Shown: positions 1-5,173, counted from the stretch's first letter. The stretch is DNA of 5,173 nt from CAG-917 sp051883555 (GCA_051883555.1 JBJETY010000062.1:1-5173); one strand, 5' to 3'. Notes: generated from the letters alone by a model not told the origin. Made by a program: numbers and translations.

Positions 1-570
1 GCTGAAATCGACGGTGAGATGGGTGATTCTCATATGGGATTACAGGCAAGACTTATGTCGCAGGCTTTGCGTAAACTGACTGCGACGACGGGTAAAAATA
101 AGGCTACCATTATATTTATAAACCAACTTCGTGAGAAAGTCGGCGTTGTTTACGGAAGTAACGAAACCACTACTGGCGGTAAAGCTCTTAAATTTTATGC
201 GTCCGTTCGTATTGACGTTAGACGAGTCGAAACGCTTAAAGACGGCGGCGATTTTATCGGTAACCACGTAAAGGCTAAAATCGTCAAAAACAAAGTCGCA
301 CCTCCTTTCAGAACTGCTGAGTTTGACGTAATGTTCGGAACGGGCATTTCAAATACCGGTTGTATTCTTGACCTCGCAGTGCTTAACGGGTTTATTCAAA
401 AAAGCGGTTCCTGGTTTTCATACAACGATGAAAAAATCGGTCAGGGCAGAGACAAAGCGATTGAGTTTTTGAAGAACAATCCGGATATTGCTTCACAACT
501 TGAGGCAGCCGTTAAAGAAAAATTGGTTCAAAAACCTAATGCGTCCGCCGATGGCGCCGTTGAGGAATAG
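1..570 (+). CDS. recA: RecA recombinase, C-terminal part (5' end outside window)
   Basis: This is the 3' portion of recA, open in frame from base 1 for 189 codons to a TAG at 568-570. RecA is the cytoplasmic ATP-dependent strand-exchange protein and the co-protease that triggers SOS. The first codon aligns with about residue 153 of E. coli RecA, so the P-loop and Walker B lie upstream. The segment GDSHMG (window residues 8-13), FINQ with the conserved Gln at residue 42 (E. coli Gln194), the DNA-binding loop L2 containing ETTTGG, and LKFYASVR are all clear. KNKVAPPFRTAE and GQGR follow in the C-terminal region, and the tail is short and acidic (ends AVEE). Nothing looks broken. A rho-independent terminator sits about 160 bp downstream, so recA ends its own transcript there. 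recX, often next to recA in other bacteria, does not follow. Family assignment is near certain; the promoter and any LexA site are not in view. Confidence 0.98.
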   Translation, partial: AEIDGEMGDSHMGLQARLMSQALRKLTATTGKNKATIIFINQLREKVGVVYGSNETTTGGKALKFYASVRIDVRRVETLKDGGDFIGNHVKAKIVKNKVAPPFRTAEFDVMFGTGISNTGCILDLAVLNGFIQKSGSWFSYNDEKIGQGRDKAIEFLKNNPDIASQLEAAVKEKLVQKPNASADGAVEE

Positions 571-609
571 TTAATTCTGAGATTACGTTTCATTTTAGGT
601 GAAAAGTGA

Positions 610-639
610 TTGACGGTTGATGCGAAAATTAATGATAAT
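610..639 (+). promoter_or_regulatory. putative vegetative promoter in the recA-rny gap
   Basis: TTGACG (610-615, 5/6 to the -35 consensus), an 18-bp spacer and GATAAT (634-639, 5/6 to the -10 consensus) form a good sigma-A-type promoter about 40 bp after the recA stop. Transcription would start near 646. No gene begins before the terminator at 730-754, so the expected product is a short non-coding transcript. In AT-rich DNA such matches also arise by chance; the pairing with a nearby terminator raises my confidence. Confidence 0.45.
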
Positions 640-645
640 TAAGCA

Positions 646-754
646 ATAAAATGTTATACAACGATACTTTGAAAAAGGTATGAAATTTTAAAATTCAAAC
701 CGAAACGGAGTTTTTGTATTTGATTTTTTAAAGGGCACGCATGTGCCCTTTTTT
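646..754 (+). ncRNA. candidate small RNA between recA and rny
   Basis: This stretch lies between a promoter-like sequence (610-639) and a strong intrinsic terminator, giving an expected RNA of roughly 110 nt. It can form at least two further stem-loops. Bases 664-670 pair with 675-681 (7 bp including one G-U) around a GAAA tetraloop at 671-674. Around a small CCG/CGG stem at 700-708, TTCAAA (694-699) can pair loosely with TTTGA (719-723). The only small reading frame is 10 codons from ATG 651 and has no ribosome binding site. I do not recognise the RNA as a known family. An alternative is that this is simply the structured 3' untranslated region of recA. The boundaries are inferred, not observed. 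Confidence 0.33.
730..754 (+). terminator. rho-independent terminator after recA
   Basis: A 9-bp perfect stem (AAAGGGCAC at 730-738 with GTGCCCTTT at 743-751) encloses a GCAT loop, and the T run continues through 754. This is a textbook intrinsic terminator on the + strand. It would end the recA transcript and the candidate small RNA, so rny depends on its own promoter. Confidence 0.92.
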
Positions 755-834
755 AACTGTTTTTTATATTTCGTAATTTTGATTAAAATTAAAAAAATTC
801 GTCAAAATTAGAATGTCCTTTTTTTTACCGATTG

Positions 835-863
835 TTGACTTGATATAAATAATCGTGTATACT
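835..863 (+). promoter_or_regulatory. vegetative (sigma-A-type) promoter of the rny operon
   Basis: TTGACT (835-840) and TATACT (858-863) are each 5/6 matches to consensus and are separated by an ideal 17 bp. The expected start of transcription is near 870, giving a leader of about 54 nt before the rny start codon. It lies downstream of the recA terminator, which fits separate transcription of rny, the M24 gene and efp. Confidence 0.8.
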
Positions 864-910
864 TAATGCAGTATATTATATTACGATAGGGGTAATATTG
901 AGATTTTTTT

Positions 911-915
911 GGAGG
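911..915 (+). promoter_or_regulatory. ribosome binding site that fixes the rny start
   Basis: GGAGG sits 8 nt before the TTG at 924-926, the normal spacing. The frame is also open from a TTG at 909, but that codon overlaps the Shine-Dalgarno itself and has none of its own. The start at 924 is therefore preferred. Confidence 0.85.
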
Positions 916-923
916 ATAACAAA

Positions 924-2522
924 TTGACAAGCATAACTTATTCGCTTGCAGCAAGTCTTTCCTCTGGTGCTATTGCAGGAATAGTCGGTGCAGCCGCATT
1001 GGTAGTTGGCTTGCTTATCGGACTGTTAGGATATAGATTATATTCCCTAAATAAGGTTGGATTAGCCAAGAGAGAAGCAGCAAGAATTGTAGAAGAAGCA
1101 AATTTAGAAGCAAAAACAATTCGCAAAGACGGCATGATTGAAGCAAAAGAACAATTGCACAAGATGCGTTCGGAGTTTGACAAAGAAACCAGAGAACGCA
1201 GAGCCGATTTGCAAAAATCAGAAAACAGACTTATTCAAAGAGAACAATCTTTAGATAAAAAAGAAGAATTTCTGGATAAGAAACAAGAAGAAATCGAAAG
1301 CTCCGCTAAACAAATTGAGAATACGAAACTTAAGTTGAAAGGCATCGAAGAAGAGCTTGGACTTGCACAGGAAAAAGTGCAGAAAGAACTTGAAAGAGTA
1401 TCCGGACTTTCTAAAGAAGAAGCGGCGGCTCAGCTTAAAGATTCGCTTTTGCAAGGCGTTAAGCGTGATTGTGCCGTTGAAGCAAAAGAAATTGAAACTC
1501 AGGCAAAAGAACAGGCTGAAAAAAAAGCAAAAAATATCATTTCGCTTGCAATTCAGAGATGTGCGGCAGACCATGCGGCTGACAGTACCGTGTCGGTTGT
1601 TCCTCTTCCAAGCGACGAAATGAAAGGCAGAATTATCGGTCGCGTAGGTCGTAATATAAGAGCATTTGAATCTGCTACCGGCGTTGACCTTATAATCGAC
1701 GACACTCCTGACGTAGTTACGCTTTCGAGCTTTGACCCCGTTAGACGTGAAATCGCAAGAGTTACGCTTGAAAAGCTTGTTGCCGACGGACGTATTCACC
1801 CTGCGCGTATCGAAGAAATGGTTGACAGGGTTAAAAAGGAAGTCGAGCAATCGATTAAGGAAGCAGGCGAAGAAGCCGTATTTGACGCAGGGGTACACGG
1901 TCTTCATCCGGAACTTGTCAAACTTCTCGGCAGACTCAGATATCGTACCAGTTACGGACAGAACGTTTTAAAACATTCGCTTGAAGTTTCGTTTATCGCT
2001 TCCATTATGGCGGCAGAACTCGGCGCCGACGTAAAGATTGCAAAGAGAGCAGGTTTATTGCATGATATCGGAAAGGCAATCGACCACGAAACAGAAGGCA
2101 CGCACATTCAAATCGGCGTTGACATTGCGAAGAAATATAAAGAGAATCCTGCAATCGTTCATTGCATAGCGGCTCACCACGGTGACGTCGAAGCGGAAAC
2201 TGTTGAGGCGATTCTCGTTCAGGCAGCCGACGCTATTTCCGGCGCAAGACCGGGTGCAAGACGTGAATCTATTGAAAATTACGTCAAGAGAATCGAAAAA
2301 CTCGAAAGCCTTGCAAATTCTTTCGACGGAGTCGAGCAGTCTTATGCAATTCAGGCAGGCAGAGAAATCAGAGTTATCGTTAAACCTGAAAAGGTCAATG
2401 ACCAGGCAACCGTATTCCTTGCTAAAGATATTGCAGGAAAACTCGAGTCGGAACTTGATTATCCGGGACAAATTAAAGTCAACGTAATTCGAGAGGTCAG
2501 AAGCGTAGAATATGCAAAATAG
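924..2522 (+). CDS. rny: Ribonuclease Y (membrane-anchored endoribonuclease)
   Basis: RNase Y is the main single-strand endonuclease that starts mRNA decay in many Bacillota and acts at the inner face of the membrane. From the TTG at 924 the protein has 532 residues, against about 520 in B. subtilis. Domains in order: one N-terminal membrane segment (about residues 16-37, rich in Gly, Ala and Leu); a long charged Lys/Glu coiled coil (about 52-205); a KH RNA-binding domain with GRIIGRVGRN at 235-244 holding the G-x-x-G loop; and an HD hydrolase domain. The HD domain shows His351, the HD pair His380-Asp381 in LLHDIGK, His418-His419, and Asp436 in AADAISGARPGAR. The end, VRSVEYAK, is typical of the family. 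A promoter at 835-863 and GGAGG at 911-915 serve it. Its last 11 nt overlap the next gene. The start is non-ATG; otherwise the gene looks intact and ordinary. Confidence 0.97.
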   Translation: MTSITYSLAASLSSGAIAGIVGAAALVVGLLIGLLGYRLYSLNKVGLAKREAARIVEEANLEAKTIRKDGMIEAKEQLHKMRSEFDKETRERRADLQKSENRLIQREQSLDKKEEFLDKKQEEIESSAKQIENTKLKLKGIEEELGLAQEKVQKELERVSGLSKEEAAAQLKDSLLQGVKRDCAVEAKEIETQAKEQAEKKAKNIISLAIQRCAADHAADSTVSVVPLPSDEMKGRIIGRVGRNIRAFESATGVDLIIDDTPDVVTLSSFDPVRREIARVTLEKLVADGRIHPARIEEMVDRVKKEVEQSIKEAGEEAVFDAGVHGLHPELVKLLGRLRYRTSYGQNVLKHSLEVSFIASIMAAELGADVKIAKRAGLLHDIGKAIDHETEGTHIQIGVDIAKKYKENPAIVHCIAAHHGDVEAETVEAILVQAADAISGARPGARRESIENYVKRIEKLESLANSFDGVEQSYAIQAGREIRVIVKPEKVNDQATVFLAKDIAGKLESELDYPGQIKVNVIREVRSVEYAK

Positions 2523-3210
2523 AGCGGTTAAGACAGAAGAAGAAATTTCTTTGATTGTTAAAAGCGCAGAAATTGTCGACAGCGTTTTCGATGAGATTTT
2601 AAAAAATATCGCCGTCGGGCAGACTGAAAAAGAAGTTGCTGATTTTATTTACGAAAAGATTATAAAATTGGGCGCCGACGGTTTGTCTTTTGATACGATA
2701 GTCGCTTTCGGAGAAAACGGTGCAGAGCCGCATCACGTGCCGACGGACAGAAAGTTGCGGTCCGATGAATTTGTCACCATCGATATGGGAGCAAAATATA
2801 ACTCGTATTGCAGTGATTTTACAAGAACGTTTGTCGTCGGCAAGGCAAACGCAAAAATGAAAGAAGTATACGAAATCGTTAAAAATTCGTCGCTTGAAGC
2901 TGTTAAGATATTATCGGCAAACGTATCTTGTTACGACGTAGACAAGGCGGCTCGCGATTATATAATATCCGCAGGATACGGAGACAAATATATTCACGGA
3001 ACCGGACACGGCGTAGGACTTGAAATTCACGAAGCGCCGACGCTCAATACAAAGAGCGACGAAATTTTGACGGATAATACGGTCGTTACGATTGAACCGG
3101 GTATTTATATTGCCGGTGAATTGGGCGTCCGAATCGAAAATATGTTTATTGTAGGCAGTCGAAAACCGATTAGCCGACACACAATAGAATTAATTGAAAT
3201 CGCTCAGTAG
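2512..3210 (+). CDS. M24-family metallopeptidase, Xaa-Pro aminopeptidase-like, catalytic domain only
   Basis: This is a pita-bread-fold (M24) peptidase of 232 residues, related to the Xaa-Pro peptidases YqhT/PepQ/PepP. Such enzymes remove or split residues next to proline in the cytoplasm, using two metal ions. All five expected metal ligands are visible: Asp91 (TIDMGA), Asp102 (SDFTRTF), His166 (HGTGHGVG), Glu195 (TIEPGIY) and Glu209 (RIEN). The accessory His75 (EPHHVP), His162 and His173 are present too. The sequence begins right at the catalytic domain (RAVKTEEEI). The N-terminal creatinase-like domain of the roughly 350-residue YqhT type is absent, and rny occupies the upstream DNA, so it has not simply been missed. 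The length is closer to methionine aminopeptidase, but GHGVGLEIHE and EPGIYIAGELGVRIE favour the Xaa-Pro branch. ATG 2512 overlaps the rny end by 11 nt; the nearest GAGG is 15 nt upstream, so translation is probably coupled to rny. Substrate is inferred. Confidence 0.9.
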   Translation: MQNRAVKTEEEISLIVKSAEIVDSVFDEILKNIAVGQTEKEVADFIYEKIIKLGADGLSFDTIVAFGENGAEPHHVPTDRKLRSDEFVTIDMGAKYNSYCSDFTRTFVVGKANAKMKEVYEIVKNSSLEAVKILSANVSCYDVDKAARDYIISAGYGDKYIHGTGHGVGLEIHEAPTLNTKSDEILTDNTVVTIEPGIYIAGELGVRIENMFIVGSRKPISRHTIELIEIAQ

Positions 3211-3224
3211 CGTAACAAATTTAC

Positions 3225-3230
3225 AGGAGG
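3225..3230 (+). promoter_or_regulatory. Shine-Dalgarno of efp with unusual spacing
   Basis: AGGAGG is a full consensus ribosome binding site, but it is only 3 nt from the in-frame TTG at 3234 and 24 nt from the ATG at 3255. Neither spacing is ideal, so the efp start stays open. The site also confirms that efp is translated independently of the preceding gene. Confidence 0.75.
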
Positions 3231-3233
3231 AGC

Positions 3234-3818
3234 TTGGAAACAAGCAAAAAAACTATGGCTCAGATTTTAGCAGGAGATTTTCGTAAAGGCATTACATTTC
3301 AGATGGATAACAATATAATGGTTATCGTAGATTTCCAACACGTCAAACCGGGTAAAGGCGCCGCTTTCGTCCGTACGAAAATCAAAAACGTCGTAACAGG
3401 TAGCGTTCTTGAAAAAACTTTCAACCCTACGGAAAAGTTCGAACTTGCTCACATCGATAAGAGAACTATGGAATATCTTTACAACGATGGCGAACTTTAT
3501 TACTTTATGGATAGTGAAACTTATGAACAGATTCCTCTTAACAAGTCGCAAGTCGAAGACGCTTTGAACTTTGTTAAAGAGAACATGCCGGTAGAAATGA
3601 AATTCTTTAACGGCGCACCTTTCTCTGTCGAACCGCCAAACTTTGTTGAACTTTTGATTACTATATGTGAACCTGCCGTTGCGGGAAATACGGCAACAAA
3701 CGCAACTAAACCTGCAACAGTTGAAACGGGATACGAACTTCAGGTTCCTATGTTTGTCAACGAAGGCGACACAATCCGTATTGACACCAGAACGGGCGAA
3801 TATATGTCGAGAGTATAA
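3234..3818 (+). CDS. efp: Elongation factor P
   Basis: EF-P binds the ribosome between the P and E sites and speeds peptide bonds at runs of proline. From TTG 3234 the product is 194 residues; from ATG 3255 it is 187, closer to the usual 185. The family's N-terminal pattern (AGDFRKG) begins just after that ATG, while the seven extra residues are atypical, so protein similarity favours 3255 and the ribosome binding site favours 3234. Counting from the ATG, the tip loop HVKPGKGAAF carries Lys34, the position modified in other EF-Ps (5-aminopentanol on Lys32 in B. subtilis). The C-terminal EF-P signature fits exactly at 152-171 (K-P-A then G, V-P and final G), and the end TGEYMSRV is typical. 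Three domains are expected: KOW-like (1-65) and two OB folds. The gene is 23 bp after the M24 gene with no promoter between, so it is the last gene of the rny operon. A terminator follows. Confidence 0.97.
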   Translation: METSKKTMAQILAGDFRKGITFQMDNNIMVIVDFQHVKPGKGAAFVRTKIKNVVTGSVLEKTFNPTEKFELAHIDKRTMEYLYNDGELYYFMDSETYEQIPLNKSQVEDALNFVKENMPVEMKFFNGAPFSVEPPNFVELLITICEPAVAGNTATNATKPATVETGYELQVPMFVNEGDTIRIDTRTGEYMSRV

Positions 3819-3866
3819 TTGATTATGCCTTCTTGATTTATATTTATCATATAACTTAAATCAACT

Positions 3867-3907
3867 AAAATAAAACGCTTTCCGTATGGTTGGCGTTTTT
3901 ATTTTTT
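3867..3907 (+). terminator. rho-independent terminator after efp
   Basis: AAAACGC (3872-3878) pairs with GCGTTTT (3893-3899) around a 14-nt loop that itself holds CC-GTAT-GG. With one bulged T at 3900 the stem extends to AAAAT (3867-3871) against ATTTT (3901-3905), and T residues run to 3907. The reverse strand also has a U-rich exit, so it may act in both directions. It ends the rny-M24-efp unit and separates it from spoIIIAA. Confidence 0.82.
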
Positions 3908-4006
3908 CCTCTTTCCTTCTTTTATATTATATTGCATTATCTAATTTTATCGTTTAACGATTTTGCGTAAATTAAATCCTATTTTGCATTTTCATTTATA
4001 ATTTCC

Positions 4007-4034
4007 TTGAAATAGGTTTTCCACAGGTTATAAA
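4007..4034 (+). promoter_or_regulatory. weak promoter candidate upstream of the repeat array
   Basis: TTGAAA (4007-4012) and TATAAA (4029-4034) are each 5/6 to consensus with a 16-bp spacer. If used, the transcript would start near 4041 and run through the repeats toward spoIIIAA. The surroundings are so AT-rich that chance matches are expected, so this is a weak call. Confidence 0.22.
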
Positions 4035-4125
4035 TTGATGTAATTTGCGGTTTTTGATAAAAACGGCCTTAAAAATGAAATATAAAGTTTAAATTTCGGT
4101 TGAATATAATGCGTAAGTTTATATC

Positions 4126-4143
4126 AAATTCGGTAAATTCGGT
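4126..4143. repeat. tandem 9-bp duplication
   Basis: AAATTCGGT occurs twice in direct succession (4126-4134 and 4135-4143). A near copy with one extra T, AAATTTCGGT, lies at 4091-4100. It sits just before the 37-bp array and may belong to the same repeat-rich locus. Confidence 0.7.
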
Positions 4144-4166
4144 CGTTTAAATTAAAATAAGACCCA

Positions 4167-4277
4167 ATAATGCTACCGTTTTAAATATAAATAATGAGAC
4201 TCTATAATGCGACTGTTTGAAATTTAAACAATGCGACAGTATAACGCGTCTATTTTAAATTTAAATAATGCGACCGT
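4167..4277. repeat. three tandem 37-bp repeats, each a 24-bp plus 13-bp module
   Basis: Three contiguous units at 4167-4203, 4204-4240 and 4241-4277 have exactly 37 bp each. By hand alignment units 1 and 2 match at 29/37 positions, 2 and 3 at 31/37, 1 and 3 at 28/37. Each unit divides into a 24-bp part and a 13-bp part, and both parts begin with a version of ATAATGCGAC followed by about NGT. The 24-bp part then ends in an AT palindrome-like tail close to TTTAAATTTAA. The short motif thus recurs at spacings 24, 13, 24, 13, 24. A more degenerate 24-bp relative starts at 4106, which is 24+37 bp before the array and so in the same register. There are no spacers, so it is not a CRISPR array. Function is unknown. 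Confidence 0.85.
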
Positions 4278-4504
4278 TCGGAATTAATAAATATATTTAA
4301 ATTGTTTAAGGTTTTACGATAAAAATTAATACGTTTTTAAGACGAATTACGTCGTTTAAACTTATTTTCAAACCTAATATTTTAAACTTTACTTTTTAAT
4401 TAATTTATTTAGTAAATCTTAAATTAACTTTTTTTTTGTGTGTAACATTTGATACTTTTTTGTCGTATATGCAATTTGATATTGAATTTTTCATATCGTT
4501 AGGT

Positions 4505-5173
4505 ATGCTAATCGATTTATTTTCAGGAGTGTTGAGAAAATTGATAGCTCCTTTTTCTGAAAAGGAAATATATGAAATCAGATTAAGGTTAAACCGTCCC
4601 GTAACGGTTCTGACGGTAAACGGACAAGCAAAACTTAAATTGGACAGCGGCGCATTGTATATGGCTAAGCAAAGCGATTTTGACCGTATTCTCGGCGTTG
4701 CCAGCAATTATTCGGTATATTCCGTTATGGAAGAAGTTGTAAACGGATTTTTAAAATACGAAGGCGGTATAAGAATAGGCGCGACAGGGGAAGGCGTTTG
4801 TGAAAAAGGGAAGCTTATTTCGATAAAAAATTTTTCCGGTTTAATAGTAAGAGTTCCTCACGAAGTAATAGGGTGCGGAGAAGAAATAAAAAAAATTATA
4901 AAATCGGAAGGGATTAATAACCTGCTTGTTGTGTCTCCACCTAACTGCGGAAAAACTACGGTGCTAAGGGATTTGGCAAGATTGTTTTCGTACGAGGCTC
5001 AGACGTTAATTATCGATGAAAGAGGCGAATTGGCAGCTCTTATGAACGGTGAACCTACTCTTGACGTCGGCGAATGCGACGTCATTGCAAACGTACCGAA
5101 ATATATTGCTTACGAAAACTGTATTCGTTCCGCTTCGCCCGAACTTATAGTGACAGACGAAGTATTTAAAGAA
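4505..5173 (+). CDS. spoIIIAA: Stage III sporulation protein AA, N-terminal part (runs off the window)
   Basis: SpoIIIAA is an ATPase of the secretion-ATPase type. It is thought to power the SpoIIIA-SpoIIQ channel between mother cell and forespore, which keeps the forespore active during engulfment. The visible 223 residues include the family's early EIRLRLNRP (24-32), GGIRIG (about 93-98), a Walker A region SPPNCGKTT at 144-152 with Lys150, a Walker B region LIIDERGE with Asp171-Glu172, and TDE near the end. The first Walker glycine is Ser; I believe this is usual in this family but could not check. The start is uncertain. ATG 4505 leaves a plausible N-terminal length but has no ribosome binding site. 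ATG 4469 adds 12 residues and also has none. TTG 4541 lies 11 nt after AGGAG (4525-4529). The rest of the spoIIIA operon should follow. Its position after efp matches B. subtilis gene order. Confidence 0.93.
   Translation, partial: MLIDLFSGVLRKLIAPFSEKEIYEIRLRLNRPVTVLTVNGQAKLKLDSGALYMAKQSDFDRILGVASNYSVYSVMEEVVNGFLKYEGGIRIGATGEGVCEKGKLISIKNFSGLIVRVPHEVIGCGEEIKKIIKSEGINNLLVVSPPNCGKTTVLRDLARLFSYEAQTLIIDERGELAALMNGEPTLDVGECDVIANVPKYIAYENCIRSASPELIVTDEVFKE
4525..4529 (+). promoter_or_regulatory. Shine-Dalgarno-like AGGAG inside the spoIIIAA frame
   Basis: AGGAG lies 11 nt before an in-frame TTG (4541) and 2 nt before another (4532). It is the only good ribosome-binding sequence near any of the possible spoIIIAA starts. 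Either the true start is TTG 4541, or the motif is a chance part of the codons for Ser-Gly-Val in a longer protein. Confidence 0.3.

Larger units (their letters stand above)
3908..4504. other. long AT-rich intergenic region between efp and spoIIIAA
   Basis: Roughly 600 bp without a supported gene on either strand. Contents: a weak promoter-like pair (4007-4034); a small hairpin (GTTTTT 4050-4055 with AAAAAC 4059-4064, loop GAT) without a following T run; a tandem 9-bp duplication (4126-4143); an ordered 37-bp repeat array (4167-4277); a GACG/CGTC hairpin (4341-4344 with 4350-4353); a GTTTAAAC palindrome (4354-4361); and a run of nine T at 4429-4437. I found no tRNA, no riboswitch I recognise, and no good sporulation promoter. 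The spoIIIAA frame is open from 4400, but the coding start must lie later. Confidence 0.7.

Noticed and set aside
775..790. Inverted repeat AATTTT-GATT-AAAATT
   Set aside because: The stem contains only A-T pairs and no T run follows. It is likely a by-product of base composition.
571..908. A decayed recX between recA and rny
   Set aside because: No reading frame or protein-like remnant is visible. The space is taken by promoter, hairpin and terminator signals and AT-rich DNA.
1251..1907. 218-codon open frame on the minus strand
   Set aside because: It is antisense to the coiled coil and KH region of rny. The Phe/Leu/Cys-rich translation is what the reverse of Lys/Glu-rich codons gives, and it has no recognisable motif.
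2055..2471. 138-codon open frame on the minus strand
   Set aside because: It is antisense to the conserved HD domain of rny and shows no family motif.
4017..4025. DnaA-box-like TTTTCCACA
   Set aside because: One 8/9 match alone in AT-rich DNA, with no cluster of boxes and no dnaA or dnaN nearby, does not support an origin.
4167..4277. CRISPR array (37 bp is a common repeat length)
   Set aside because: The units abut with no spacers, differ from each other by 6-9 bases, and no cas gene is present.
4476..4499. Sigma-E-type promoter for spoIIIAA (TTGATATT and CATATCGT)
   Set aside because: The -35-like and -10-like parts are only 8 bp apart, too close for this sigma factor, and the -10 match is partial.
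4405..4707. 100-codon open frame on the minus strand
   Set aside because: It covers the 5' part of spoIIIAA on the opposite strand. No homology is seen in the product, and the plus frame is clearly the conserved one.

Overview
The window looks like a chromosomal segment of a low-GC, spore-forming member of the Bacillota, most likely Clostridia. Three things point to this: an RNase Y of the Bacillus/Clostridium type, a YqhT-like M24 peptidase followed by elongation factor P, and the first gene of the spoIIIA sporulation operon downstream. No more precise lineage can be given from the sequence alone. All genes read on the + strand.

Layout. Positions 1-570 are the 3' part of recA (189 codons, 5' end outside the window). 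The 353 bp between recA and rny (571-923) hold no convincing protein gene. They do hold a good promoter-like sequence (610-639), a GAAA-tetraloop hairpin (664-681) and a strong intrinsic terminator (730-754). Together these look like a small RNA gene of about 110 nt, or at least a structured recA 3' region. A near-consensus vegetative promoter (835-863) then drives rny (TTG start at 924, ends 2522). rny overlaps an M24-family aminopeptidase-like gene (2512-3210) by 11 nt, and efp follows 23 bp later (ends 3818). Rny, the peptidase and EF-P therefore look like one operon that closes at the terminator at 3867-3907.

From about 3908 to 4504 lies a very AT-rich stretch with no gene. It holds an ordered tandem array: three contiguous 37-bp units (4167-4277), each made of a 24-bp and a 13-bp part that both start with a form of ATAATGCGAC. 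More degenerate relatives lie upstream. The last gene, spoIIIAA (start uncertain, about 4505), runs off the right edge after its Walker A and Walker B motifs.

How the genes fit together. RecA handles recombination and SOS signalling. RNase Y is the membrane-anchored endonuclease that starts mRNA turnover. The M24 protein probably removes N-terminal residues near proline. EF-P relieves ribosome stalling at polyproline. The order M24 peptidase-efp-spoIIIAA matches the yqhT-efp-(yqhV)-spoIIIA order of Bacillus subtilis, and here it is joined directly to recA-rny. I see no clear new defence or enzymatic system. The most unusual items are the 37-bp repeat array ahead of spoIIIAA and the candidate small RNA between recA and rny.
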